Below are positions 33,774 to 41,127 of a DNA stretch of 64,000 nt, piece by piece (the first letter of the stretch is position 1; each line of letters opens with the position of its first letter). A program made the translations under genes and the position numbers. The stretch is from Streptomyces sp. NBC_01689 (GTDB lineage Bacteria > Actinomycetota > Actinomycetes > Streptomycetales > Streptomycetaceae). The notes beneath the pieces were generated by a model that searched no databases, was not told where the DNA came from, and saw nothing but the letters and a program-made list of their open reading frames with translations. The stretch is taken from NCBI RefSeq assembly GCF_036250675.1, contig NZ_CP109592.1, positions 8,308,001-8,372,000 on the forward strand, read 5' to 3'.

Positions 33774-33975
33774 TTCGGGGCGGTCCGTCCCCGCGGGCGG
33801 CCGGGGCTCGCGGGGCTGCCTACCGGGGTCGGTGCGGGGTTCGGGGTTCGGGCGGGGGGTCAGGGCGCGGGGGCGTCGTGCCGGATGCCTCGTGCCACCC
33901 CGTCCGTGGAGTGTCCGTAGATCGTGCGGGGGCTCGGGGCCGGACGGAGTCCGGGCAGACCCCGGGCGGTGGCGG

Positions 33976-34425
33976 TCAGTTCTCGACCAGGACCCGGAAG
34001 ACGGGGTGGTCGGGCGCGATACGGCGCAGTTCCTCGTCGGAGGAGTCGGGGCCGACGCCGTTGAAGAAGACGCCGACCTCGGCCTTCCAGCGCTTGAGGT
34101 ACGCGCGCAGCAGCGGGACCTTGTCGTCGTCGGTGACCTCGGTCGCCGTGAACGTGTCCACCCTCTTGCCGAGGTGCAGCTCGCCACCGCCTGCCGCCCG
34201 CATGTTGTGCGTCCACTGGACGTGGCCGCGCGGCGCGACCAGGTAGTGCTGCCCGTCCACGGTGAGCAGGTTGACCGGAGTCGTACGCCACTCACCGCTC
34301 TTGCGGCCGCGGACGGCCAGCACCCGGGACCCCCAGACGCTGAGACCCCGCCGGGTCATCCAGGCCACGGCCCGGTTGAAGACGTTGACGGTGAACCAGC
34401 CGGGCTTCTGGACATGCGTGGACAT
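33976..34425 (-). CDS. Deazaflavin-dependent (F420) nitroreductase family protein
   Basis: This 149-residue protein from ATG 34425 (MSTHVQKPGWFTVNVFNRAVAWMTRRG) has the split-barrel F420-binding pattern VLAVRGRKSGEWRTTPVNLLTVDGQHYLVAPRGHVQWTHNMRAAGGGELHLGKR. GRKSGEWRTTPV and WTHNMRA are the usual coenzyme F420 contact segments in the Ddn/Rv3547-type family. The enzyme would reduce quinones, nitro compounds or enones with F420H2. It lies divergent from a TetR gene, and the five-fold operator array between them indicates shared, inducible control. Confidence 0.88.
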   Translation of the reverse strand: MSTHVQKPGWFTVNVFNRAVAWMTRRGLSVWGSRVLAVRGRKSGEWRTTPVNLLTVDGQHYLVAPRGHVQWTHNMRAAGGGELHLGKRVDTFTATEVTDDDKVPLLRAYLKRWKAEVGVFFNGVGPDSSDEELRRIAPDHPVFRVLVEN

Positions 34426-34458
34426 GATGACCCCCATCGTCGGGGAGAGCGCCGCTCA

Positions 34459-34570
34459 CTTTTGTGAGCACTGCTCTCGCTTGTGAGCAGTCTGCAGGAG
34501 AACGGCGATCGAAAGCAAGAGCAGTGCTCTCGAATTTGTGCGGTGCTCTCGTTTGTGTGCAGTGCTCTGG
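34459..34570. promoter_or_regulatory. Five-copy operator array, AGAGCAnTGCTCT type
   Basis: Between the divergent nitroreductase and TetR genes stand five related sites. GAGCA-C-TGCTC (34466-34476) is a perfect palindrome. A decayed GAGCAGTCTGC starts at 34485. AGAGCAGTGCTCT (34518-34530) is a full palindrome. Two more of the form TGTGCRGTGCTCT end at about 34549 and 34568. Most are preceded by TTTGTG. They surround the promoters and are the likely TetR binding sites. Confidence 0.8.
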
Positions 34571-34590
34571 AAACGTGGCACACTGCACCC

Positions 34591-35346
34591 ATGACGACCG
34601 CACGAGGAGTACGCGCCCGGGCCAGGATCGAGGTCACCGCGGCCATCAAGGACGAGGCGCGCAGACAGCTCGCCGCGGAGGGGGCCGCCAAGCTCTCGCT
34701 GCGTGCCGTCGCCCGCGAACTCGGCATGGCGTCCTCCGCTCTCTACCGGTACTTCCCCAGCCGTGACGACCTGCTGACCGCGCTCATCATCGACGCCTAC
34801 GACTCCCTGGGGGAGAGCGCGGAGGCGGCACACGCCGGGATCGCCGGGACCGCCGGGACCGCGGCCGGCGGCCCGCGCGACCGCTGGATCACGGTCTGCG
34901 TGGCGGCCCGCCGTTGGGCGCTGGACCACCCGCACGAATACGCGCTGATCTACGGCTCGCCCGTCCCCGGATACACCGCGCCGCAGACCACCGTCCCGGC
35001 CGCCTCCCGCGTCGGCCTGCTGCTGGTCGGGATCCTCCGCGACGCCTACCGGGGCAGGGGCGTGGCCCGCACGCCCCTGCCCGCGGAGCTGGGGACGGAG
35101 GCCCGGCGCATGGCCGCCGACCTCGCCCCCGACCTCCCGCCGGAGGCCGTCGTGGCACTCGTGTCCGCCTGGGCACAGCTCTACGGCCTGATCGGCTTCG
35201 AGGTCTTCGGACAGTTCAACAGGGTCGTCGAGGACCGGGAGGAGTTCTTCCGGCACGCCGCGGACCGACTTGCCCACGGTGTGGGCCTGGTGTACCCGGA
35301 ACCGACCGGGACACCGGCCGGGAACGACGGCGGGACCGTCTCCTGA
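34591..35346 (+). CDS. TetR/AcrR family regulator with WHG-type C-terminal domain
   Basis: A 251-residue protein from ATG 34591; the longer open frame begins inside the operator array. The HTH is AAEGAAKLSLRAVARELGMASSALYRYFPSRDDLLTALI (about 30-70). The ligand domain contains WALDHPHEYALIYGSPVPGYTAPQTTVPAASR, the HPxxYxLIYGxPVPGY pattern of the TetR_C_13/WHG subgroup. Family repressors of this subgroup control nearby oxidoreductases. The divergent F420-type nitroreductase is the likely target, through the sites at 34459-34570. Confidence 0.92.
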   Translation: MTTARGVRARARIEVTAAIKDEARRQLAAEGAAKLSLRAVARELGMASSALYRYFPSRDDLLTALIIDAYDSLGESAEAAHAGIAGTAGTAAGGPRDRWITVCVAARRWALDHPHEYALIYGSPVPGYTAPQTTVPAASRVGLLLVGILRDAYRGRGVARTPLPAELGTEARRMAADLAPDLPPEAVVALVSAWAQLYGLIGFEVFGQFNRVVEDREEFFRHAADRLAHGVGLVYPEPTGTPAGNDGGTVS

Positions 35347-35557
35347 GCGATGGTCCGTAACCGTACGCGTCTTCGCCTTCGCATCCCGTACCCGCATCCC
35401 GTACCCGCCTCCGCATCCGTACGCGGGCGTCCCGGGCCGCGGTCCGCCGGGACGCCACTGGCGAGGGACGCGACGACCCGCGTGATGTGCGGTCCGTGAT
35501 GTGCGGCCCATGACTTCCGGCCCATGACTGCGACCCGTGCCGTCCGGCCCTTCTCAC

Positions 35558-35610
35558 GCGGGCCTCGCCCGGTGGGGCCTCGCCGTGGGCCTCCACCGGG
35601 CGAGGCCCGC
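35558..35610. terminator. Long inverted repeat after the TetR gene
   Basis: Perfect 18-base arms (35558-35575 and 35593-35610) enclose a 17-base loop. It lies 212 bases after the TetR stop and 119 bases before the kinase start, so it may end TetR transcription. Confidence 0.6.
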
Positions 35611-35652
35611 GGGCGCGTGGGCCGGGGCGCACCGACGGCCGGCGCGCGGCGC

Positions 35653-35668
35653 TACTCCCTGGGGAGTA
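35653..35668. promoter_or_regulatory. Perfect 16-base palindrome before the two-component operon
   Basis: TACTCCC-TG-GGGAGTA lies 60 bases before the kinase start. It is centred near the expected activator position relative to a TAGCGT -10-like box at 35716-35721. It is a good candidate for binding by the cognate NarL/LuxR-type regulator. Confidence 0.6.
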
Positions 35669-35728
35669 CGTGTGATCACCTCGTCCGGCGGACGCCCCGG
35701 ACCGTCCGCGCCGTCTAGCGTGGCCGTC

Positions 35729-36991
35729 ATGGAAGAGCAGCGGACCCGCAGGTCCCCGGTGTGGGGCGGCCCGCCGTGGTGGCGGCACGGCCCTCCGGGG
35801 TGGTCCGGACAGCCAGGGCGGACCGGTGGCGACCGGGGGGACGCCGAAGGGCGCGCGGACCGCATGCCCTGGCGCTCCACCCTGCTGCTGACCGTCCTCG
35901 TGCTCGTCGGCTCCCAGTTCGCCGCGCACGCCCAGGGCGGGGACCGCGAGACGCTCGACCCCCTCGCGCGGGTTCTGCTGCTCGCGGGCTGCGCGCTGCT
36001 GCTGTGGCGGCAGCGGCGTCCCGTGCTCGTCGCCTTCGGCACGGCCGCGGTGACCCTGGTCTACATCGGTGCCGGATACCCGTACGGGCCGGTCTTCCTC
36101 ACCGCCGCCGTGGGCTGCTTCGGCGCGGTCGTGGCCGGACACCGGCAAGCCGCCTGGGCGGCGATCGGCATGCTCTGGCTCGGTCACCTGGTCATGGCGC
36201 ACTGGCTGTACCACTGGCTGCCCCCGTCCGGGGACCGCGCGGTCTCATGGACCCGCGAGATCGGCATCGCCACCTGGGGCGTGGCGATCGTGGCCGTCTC
36301 GGAACTGGTCCGCGTCCGCCGTGAACAGTGGGCCCGCGACCGCGCAGAGCGCGCGCAGGCCGCCGCGCGGCGCGCGGACGAGGAGCGGCTGCGGATCGCC
36401 CGCGAACTGCACGACGTGCTGGCGCACAGCATCTCGGTGATCAACGTCCAGGCGGGCGTCGGCCTCGCGCTCCTCGACTCCGACCCGGAACAGGCCCGTT
36501 CCGCGCTCACCACCATCAAGGAGGCGAGCCGGGAGGCGCTCGGCGAGGTCCGCCAGGTGCTCGCCACCCTGCGCGCCCCCGGGGACGCGCCACGAGCTCC
36601 GGTGCCCGGCCTCGACCGGCTTCCCGAACTCGTCGAGCAGGCGGCGGCCGCGGGTCTGGCGGTCGAGGTGCGGGGCGCGCCGCCGAAGCTCCCGCCGGGC
36701 ATCGATCTCGCCGCGTTCCGGATCGTGCAGGAGGCGCTCACCAACGTCGTACGGCACTCGGGATCGCGGAACGCGCGGGTGCGGATCGAGTCGACGGGGG
36801 AGGCGCTGCGCCTGGGCGTCGACGACGACGGACCGGCCACCGGCGCCGACGCGGGCGGCAGCGGACACGGGCTGGCCGGCATGCGGGAGCGGGCCGCCGC
36901 CCTCGGTGGCACGATCGAGGCGGGAGCGCGCGACGACGGAGGTTTCCGCGTACGGGCCGTACTGCCCCTGCAGGTCAAGGAGGACCGGTGA
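35729..36991 (+). CDS. NarL-type sensor histidine kinase
   Basis: A 420-residue protein from ATG 35729, probably leaderless since the -10 box ends 7 bases before it. A Pro/Trp/Gly-rich N-terminus precedes four or five membrane spans (about 50-190) with little extracellular sequence. The HisKA_3 dimerisation site is RIARELHDVLAHSISVINVQAG (phospho-His228). The ATPase domain contains IVQEALTNVVRHSG and GHGLAGMRERAAALGGTIEAG. It senses a membrane or unknown signal and phosphorylates the response regulator encoded next, with which it overlaps by GTGA. Confidence 0.93.
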   Translation: MEEQRTRRSPVWGGPPWWRHGPPGWSGQPGRTGGDRGDAEGRADRMPWRSTLLLTVLVLVGSQFAAHAQGGDRETLDPLARVLLLAGCALLLWRQRRPVLVAFGTAAVTLVYIGAGYPYGPVFLTAAVGCFGAVVAGHRQAAWAAIGMLWLGHLVMAHWLYHWLPPSGDRAVSWTREIGIATWGVAIVAVSELVRVRREQWARDRAERAQAAARRADEERLRIARELHDVLAHSISVINVQAGVGLALLDSDPEQARSALTTIKEASREALGEVRQVLATLRAPGDAPRAPVPGLDRLPELVEQAAAAGLAVEVRGAPPKLPPGIDLAAFRIVQEALTNVVRHSGSRNARVRIESTGEALRLGVDDDGPATGADAGGSGHGLAGMRERAAALGGTIEAGARDDGGFRVRAVLPLQVKEDR

Positions 36992-37653
36992 TCCGCGTAC
37001 TGCTCGCCGACGACCAGTCACTGGTCAGGGCAGGCTTCAAGGCGCTGCTCGACGCCCAGGACGACCTGGAGGTGGCCGGTGAGGCGGCCGACGGTGACGA
37101 GGCGCTGCGGAGGGTCCGGACGCTGCGGCCCGACGTCGTGCTGATGGACATCCGCATGCCGGTGCTCGACGGACTGGCCGCGACCCGCCGTATCACGGAC
37201 GACCCGGACCTGAAGGACGTCAAGGTGGTCATGCTCACCACCTTCGAACTGGACGAGTACGTCTTCGAGGCGATCCGCTCCGGGGCCTCCGGCTTCCTGG
37301 TGAAGGACACCGAGCCGGCCGAACTGCTGCGCGCGGTAAGGGCGGTGGTGGAGGGCGACGCGCTGCTGTCGCCGGGGGTGACGCGGCGGCTCATCTCCGA
37401 GTTCGCGGCCCGCTCGAAGGAACCGGCGGCGGCCGGTCTGCTCGCCGGACTCACCGAGCGGGAGCGGGAGGTGATGGCTCTGGTCGGTATCGGTCTGTCC
37501 AACGACGAGATCGCCAGACGACTGGTCGTCAGTCCGCTCACCGCGAAGACCCATGTCAGCCGGACCATGGTGAAGCTCGGAGCCCGCGACCGGGCCCAAC
37601 TGGTCGTGATGGCCTACGAGTCGGGGTTGGTCCGGCCGGGGTGGCTGGGCTGA
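36988..37653 (+). CDS. NarL/LuxR-family response regulator
   Basis: The 221-residue protein starts at GTG 36988, overlapping the kinase stop. The receiver domain has the acidic pair ADD, the phospho-acceptor in VVLMDIRMPVLDG (Asp54), a Thr in MLTTFELDEYV and Lys in FLVKDT. The LuxR helix-turn-helix LTEREREVMALVGIGLSNDEIARRLVVSPLTAKTHVSRTMVKLGARDRAQLVVMAYESGLV occupies the C-terminus. It should bind the palindrome before the operon. The last 40 bases overlap a convergent small membrane-protein gene. Confidence 0.95.
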   Translation: MIRVLLADDQSLVRAGFKALLDAQDDLEVAGEAADGDEALRRVRTLRPDVVLMDIRMPVLDGLAATRRITDDPDLKDVKVVMLTTFELDEYVFEAIRSGASGFLVKDTEPAELLRAVRAVVEGDALLSPGVTRRLISEFAARSKEPAAAGLLAGLTEREREVMALVGIGLSNDEIARRLVVSPLTAKTHVSRTMVKLGARDRAQLVVMAYESGLVRPGWLG

Positions 37654-37895
37654 GCGCCGGCCGCGCGGCCGAACCGGATCAGTACCGTGACCACGCGTAC
37701 GGCGAAGAGCGCCACGGCCAGCATGATCCCCGAGGTGATCAGGATCTTCTCGACGGCGAAGGGGAGACGGAACAGCAACGCGGGACCGCACACCGCCCCC
37801 AGTGCGAGCACCGCCGCGAACGCCGCGCTGAACAACGCGTACCCGATCTCGACGGTCATCGCGTCCCGTTCGTCCTGTGTACGTGTCGGTCTCAT
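37614..37895 (-). CDS. DUF6332 family small membrane protein
   Basis: A 93-residue protein read from ATG 37895 (MRPTRTQDERDAMTVEIGYAL). Two hydrophobic spans (IGYALFSAAFAAVLALGAVCGPALLF and ILITSGIMLAVALFAVRVVTVLI) are separated by a short loop and followed by a Pro-rich tail. It resembles the Streptomyces DUF6332 family of unknown role. Its 3' end overlaps the 3' end of the response regulator gene by 40 bases on the opposite strand. Confidence 0.75.
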   Translation of the reverse strand: MRPTRTQDERDAMTVEIGYALFSAAFAAVLALGAVCGPALLFRLPFAVEKILITSGIMLAVALFAVRVVTVLIRFGRAAGAQPSHPGRTNPDS

Positions 37896-38058
37896 CGCAC
37901 AAGTGTCCGTGCGACGCGCCCGGCGGGCAAGGAATGTCCGGCCGGGCGCGTCGAGTTGAGCGCGGAACGAGAGGGAACGAGAGGGAACGGGAGAGAAGGG
38001 GCGGGGTGAAGGGAGCGGGGCGCGGGTCCTGGTGGACGGAACGGGCCTCGCGGGCCGG

Positions 38059-39573
38059 TCAGTCGCGGACCGTGACGCGTTCCTGCGACGCCTCCTGTGT
38101 GGAGTGTGTCAGGCGCGTCGGCCCGGCGGGCTGCGCGGACTTGGCGACCACGACAGATCCCCTCGGGCGCCGCGTCCGCAGGCCGGGCAGGGTGATCAGC
38201 AGTCCTGCCAGGGCGATGCCCGTGACCACGAGCAGGCCCGGCCGGTAACTGTCCAGGACGGCCTGCGGCGAGGAACCCTCGGAGGAGTTGGCGGTGACGA
38301 CCGCCGTCACGACCGCCAGGAAGATCGCGCCGCCGACCTGGACCGAGGTGTTGAGCAGACCGGAGACCATGCCCTGCTCGTGGTCGTCGACACCGTTGGT
38401 GGCCTGGATGTTGAGCGACGGGAAGACCAACGCGCAGGCCGCGCCGATCAGCAGCATGGTCGGCAGGATCACCGACGCGTACACCGGGTCGAGACTGACG
38501 CGCAGGAACAGGGCGTAGCCGACCACCATCAGGGCGAAGCCCACGGCGATCAGCCGGGGGGTACCGAAACGGTCCACCACGGCGCCGACCTTGGTCGAGG
38601 AGAGCGCGACCAGCGCTCCGGCGGGCAGGAAGGCGAGCGCGGTGTGCAGCGCGGACCAACCGAGCAGCGACTGCATGTAGAGGGTGACCAGGAACTGGAA
38701 CCCGACGTACGAGCCGAAGAACGCCATGGCGCCGAGCTGGGCCCGGATCTGGTTGCCCGAGCGCAGGACGCCGAGCCGGATCAGGGGGCCGGGTGAGCGG
38801 CGCTCGACCCGGACGAAGACCGTGAGCAGGACGGCGACCGCGAGGAAGGAGAGCAGGGTGCGGGCCGAGGCCCAGCCGGCCTGCGGGGCCTGGACGACGG
38901 TGAACACGAGCAGCAGCATCGATGCCGTGCCGAGAACGGCGCCCGGGATGTCGTAGCCGTTGTGGTCCTTCTCGCGTTCGCTGCGCGGCAGGAGCTTCAT
39001 GCCGACGAGGAGGGCGAGGAGCGCGATGGGGGCGGGGAGCAGCATGGTCAGCCGCCAGCTGGCCTCGGTGAGCAGGCCGGACAGGACGAGGCCCATCGAG
39101 AAGCCGGTGGCCGCGCACGTGGTGTAGATCGACAGGGCGCGGTTGCGCAGCGGGCCCTCGGGGAACGTCGTGGTGATGATCGACAGGCCCGCCGGCGCGG
39201 TGAACGCCGCGCTGAGGCCCTTGATGAAGCGGCTGGCGATCAGCAGAGGGCCCGAGTCGACGAGTCCGCCGAGCAGCGAGGCCAGGGCGAAGACGCCCAG
39301 GGCCACGAGGAAGACCTGGCGGCGGCCCAGCAGGTCGGCGGTGCGTCCGCCCAGCAGCAGCAGTCCCCCGTATCCGAGGATGTAGCCGCTGACGATCCAT
39401 TGCAGTGTCGAGGTGGAGAGATCGAGTTCGGAGCCGATGGAGGGCAGCGCGACGCCGACCATCGACACGTCCAGCGCGTCCAGGAACATCGCGGCGCAGA
39501 GCACCAGCAGGGTGCCCCACAGGCGCGGGGTCCAACGTCCCAGGGACGCGGGGGTCATGAGCGGGGAGGTCAT
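38059..39573 (-). CDS. MFS transporter, DHA2 (14-helix) drug exporter family
   Basis: A 504-residue protein from ATG 39573. It shows the DHA2 features: helix 1 LVLCAAMFLDALDVSMVGVALPSIGSELDLS with its membrane Asp residues, WIVSGYILGYGGLLLLGGRTADLLGRRQVF (motif A), SRFIKGLSAAFTAPAGLSIITTTFPEG and 14 hydrophobic segments. Members export drugs by proton exchange. A MarR gene lies divergent across an 85-base region filled with tandem ATGCA operators, so the exporter is probably repressed by that protein and induced by its ligand. The tail after residue 470 is polar and not conserved-looking. Confidence 0.92.
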   Translation of the reverse strand: MTSPLMTPASLGRWTPRLWGTLLVLCAAMFLDALDVSMVGVALPSIGSELDLSTSTLQWIVSGYILGYGGLLLLGGRTADLLGRRQVFLVALGVFALASLLGGLVDSGPLLIASRFIKGLSAAFTAPAGLSIITTTFPEGPLRNRALSIYTTCAATGFSMGLVLSGLLTEASWRLTMLLPAPIALLALLVGMKLLPRSEREKDHNGYDIPGAVLGTASMLLLVFTVVQAPQAGWASARTLLSFLAVAVLLTVFVRVERRSPGPLIRLGVLRSGNQIRAQLGAMAFFGSYVGFQFLVTLYMQSLLGWSALHTALAFLPAGALVALSSTKVGAVVDRFGTPRLIAVGFALMVVGYALFLRVSLDPVYASVILPTMLLIGAACALVFPSLNIQATNGVDDHEQGMVSGLLNTSVQVGGAIFLAVVTAVVTANSSEGSSPQAVLDSYRPGLLVVTGIALAGLLITLPGLRTRRPRGSVVVAKSAQPAGPTRLTHSTQEASQERVTVRD

Positions 39574-39587
39574 GCGGGAGAGGTTAC

Positions 39588-39629
39588 ATGCACATGCATC
39601 CAATGCAAATGCATTTAATGCGGATGCAA
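39588..39629. promoter_or_regulatory. Three tandem MarR-type operators, 15-base period
   Basis: ATGCACATGCAT (39588-39599), ATGCAAATGCAT (39603-39614) and ATGCGGATGCAA (39618-39629) begin exactly 15 bases apart. The first two are palindromes with ATGCA/TGCAT arms. The third overlaps the expected -35 of the marR promoter (-10 TACCGT at 39647-39652). They sit between divergent exporter and MarR genes. Confidence 0.8.
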
Positions 39630-39658
39630 TAAAGGGGTTTCTTTGCTACCGTGCGCGC

Positions 39659-40093
39659 ATGGCGGCGGAGAAGGCCGAGCAGGTGCTCGTGGACCAGTGG
39701 CGCGACATCCTCGCGGTGCACGCGCGCACCCTGTGCGAGGTCGACCGGGTCCTGCACCGGCACGGCCTGGGCGCGAGCGCCTTCGAGGTGCTCGACGTGC
39801 TGGCCGGGGACGCGGGGGCGGACGACGCCTGTTCCTACCGCGTCCAGGAGATCTCCGATCGCGTGCATCTGAGCCAGAGCGCGCTCTCCCGGCTGGTGGC
39901 CCGCCTGGAGAAGGACGGCCTCGTGACGCGCGGCATGTGTCAGGAGGACCGGCGGGGGGTGCGGGTGTCCCTCACACCCAAGGGGCTCGACCTGCACCGC
40001 GAGGTGCTGCCGCTGCAACGCGCGGTGCTCGCACGGATGTTGGCGGGCGATTCGGCCACCTGCGACCGGGTCGCCGGGTTCAGCTCCAGGTGA
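39659..40093 (+). CDS. MarR family transcriptional regulator
   Basis: A 144-residue protein from ATG 39659 (MAAEKAEQVLVDQWRDILAVHARTLCEVDRVLHRHGLGASAFEVLDVL). The winged helix is VQEISDRVHLSQSALSRLVARLEKDGLVTRGMCQEDRRGVRVSLTPKGLDLH. The -10 box ends 6 bases before the ATG and no ribosome site is seen, so the mRNA is likely leaderless. It should repress itself and the divergent MFS exporter through the ATGCA sites. Its end overlaps the convergent MDMPI-type gene by 14 bases. Confidence 0.92.
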   Translation: MAAEKAEQVLVDQWRDILAVHARTLCEVDRVLHRHGLGASAFEVLDVLAGDAGADDACSYRVQEISDRVHLSQSALSRLVARLEKDGLVTRGMCQEDRRGVRVSLTPKGLDLHREVLPLQRAVLARMLAGDSATCDRVAGFSSR

Positions 40094-40847
40094 TCCCGGA
40101 CGTCTCCCGCCACAGGGTGGTGAGTGACTCGTCGCCGGTCACGGTCGGGAACGGCACCCGGTTCCACAGCGCGAGATAGAGCCGCGCGGCGGGTCCGGAC
40201 ACCTCGCAGTCGACGCGGACGTCGTCGCCGTCGTGCCGTTGCGGGCCCCGCGCCGGTCCCCTCTCGCTCACCGGCGGTTCGGGCGACAGCCGTACGGTCC
40301 ACATCGCGTCGGCGTCCGTCGCCCGCACGCGCAGCACACGGGGCGTCCGTGTCCGCACCTTGCTCCGCGACCTCCCGTGGAAGCCGCGGAGCAGCTCGTC
40401 GATGCCGTCCACCGCGAAGTCCGCGGAGACCGTCCCCGGCGGGCCGCCCAGCGCCGACTGCGCGTCGAACCGGTGCACGGCCGTCTCGTGCGCCTGCCGC
40501 CGGGCCCAGAAGGCGAGCGGCGAGGGGGCGGGCAGAAAACTCCAGCACTCGACGTCCCGCGGCGCGGAGGCGAGACTGGCGACGAGCCGGCGGTGGCCGT
40601 CGCGGAACCAGGACAGGAGTTCGGCGCCGTCGAGCGCGGGCAGCCCGCCGTCCTGTCGGTACGCGGAGTGGCCCTCGGTGACGAACGTCCGCGCCCAGCG
40701 GTGCACCATGCCCGTGTGCCGCAGGAGATCGCGCACCCGCCAGTCCGGGCAGGTCGCCACCTCGGCGTCCGGTCCCGCCTCCGCGGCGGCGGCCGCCAGC
40801 GAACGGCCTTCCAGGTCGAGGGCTTCCACGAATTCCGCAACGTCCAT
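40080..40847 (-). CDS. Maleylpyruvate isomerase (MDMPI/DinB-like) family protein
   Basis: A 255-residue protein from ATG 40847 (MDVAEFVEALDLEGRSLAAAAAEAG). The N-terminal four-helix DinB-like domain has the metal-site histidine region CPDWRVRDLLRHTGMVHRWA and the later FWARRQAHETAVHRFDAQSALG, matching mycothiol-dependent isomerase relatives. The C-terminal beta-rich half (TVRLSPEPP...VDCEVSGPAARLYLALWNR) is the usual MDMPI C-terminal domain. Family proteins use mycothiol to isomerise or transfer small molecules. The substrate is not evident, and many Streptomyces paralogues exist. Confidence 0.87.
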   Translation of the reverse strand: MDVAEFVEALDLEGRSLAAAAAEAGPDAEVATCPDWRVRDLLRHTGMVHRWARTFVTEGHSAYRQDGGLPALDGAELLSWFRDGHRRLVASLASAPRDVECWSFLPAPSPLAFWARRQAHETAVHRFDAQSALGGPPGTVSADFAVDGIDELLRGFHGRSRSKVRTRTPRVLRVRATDADAMWTVRLSPEPPVSERGPARGPQRHDGDDVRVDCEVSGPAARLYLALWNRVPFPTVTGDESLTTLWRETSGITWS

Positions 40848-41127
40848 GCGGTGAGTCTGCCCGACGGGCCGGGCTCGGAGCACCCGATCGTGAGGGTGTC
40901 CTCGCGGGTTCACGATGCCCGGTCGTCGTCGGTCGCGGCCGGTCGGGGACGGGGGCGGGGATGGGGTCGGGCCGCCGGATGAGCGGGCCCGTGGGGTGGA
41001 CCCGTCCGTCCGGTGGGCCGGGGGCCGGGGCCGTCTGGCCGGGTGTCCGGTGGTCCTTGGGTCGGGTGTCCGGTGGTCCGTGGAGCGGATGTGGGTCCGT
41101 GGGGCGTGGCGGGTGGCGGCCGGTGGG

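Larger units (their letters stand above)
35347..35728. other. Intergenic region of 382 bases with short duplications
   Basis: No gene is supported. Two adjacent 13-base copies of GCATCCCGTACCC (35381-35406), two 14-base copies of CGTGATGTGCGGYC (35481-35508) and a repeated CCCATGACT show recent local duplication. A long hairpin and a promoter palindrome follow and are listed separately. Confidence 0.55.

Noticed and set aside
34483..34590. 36-residue extension of the TetR protein at 34591
   Set aside because: It is translated from the operator array and does not resemble a TetR terminus.
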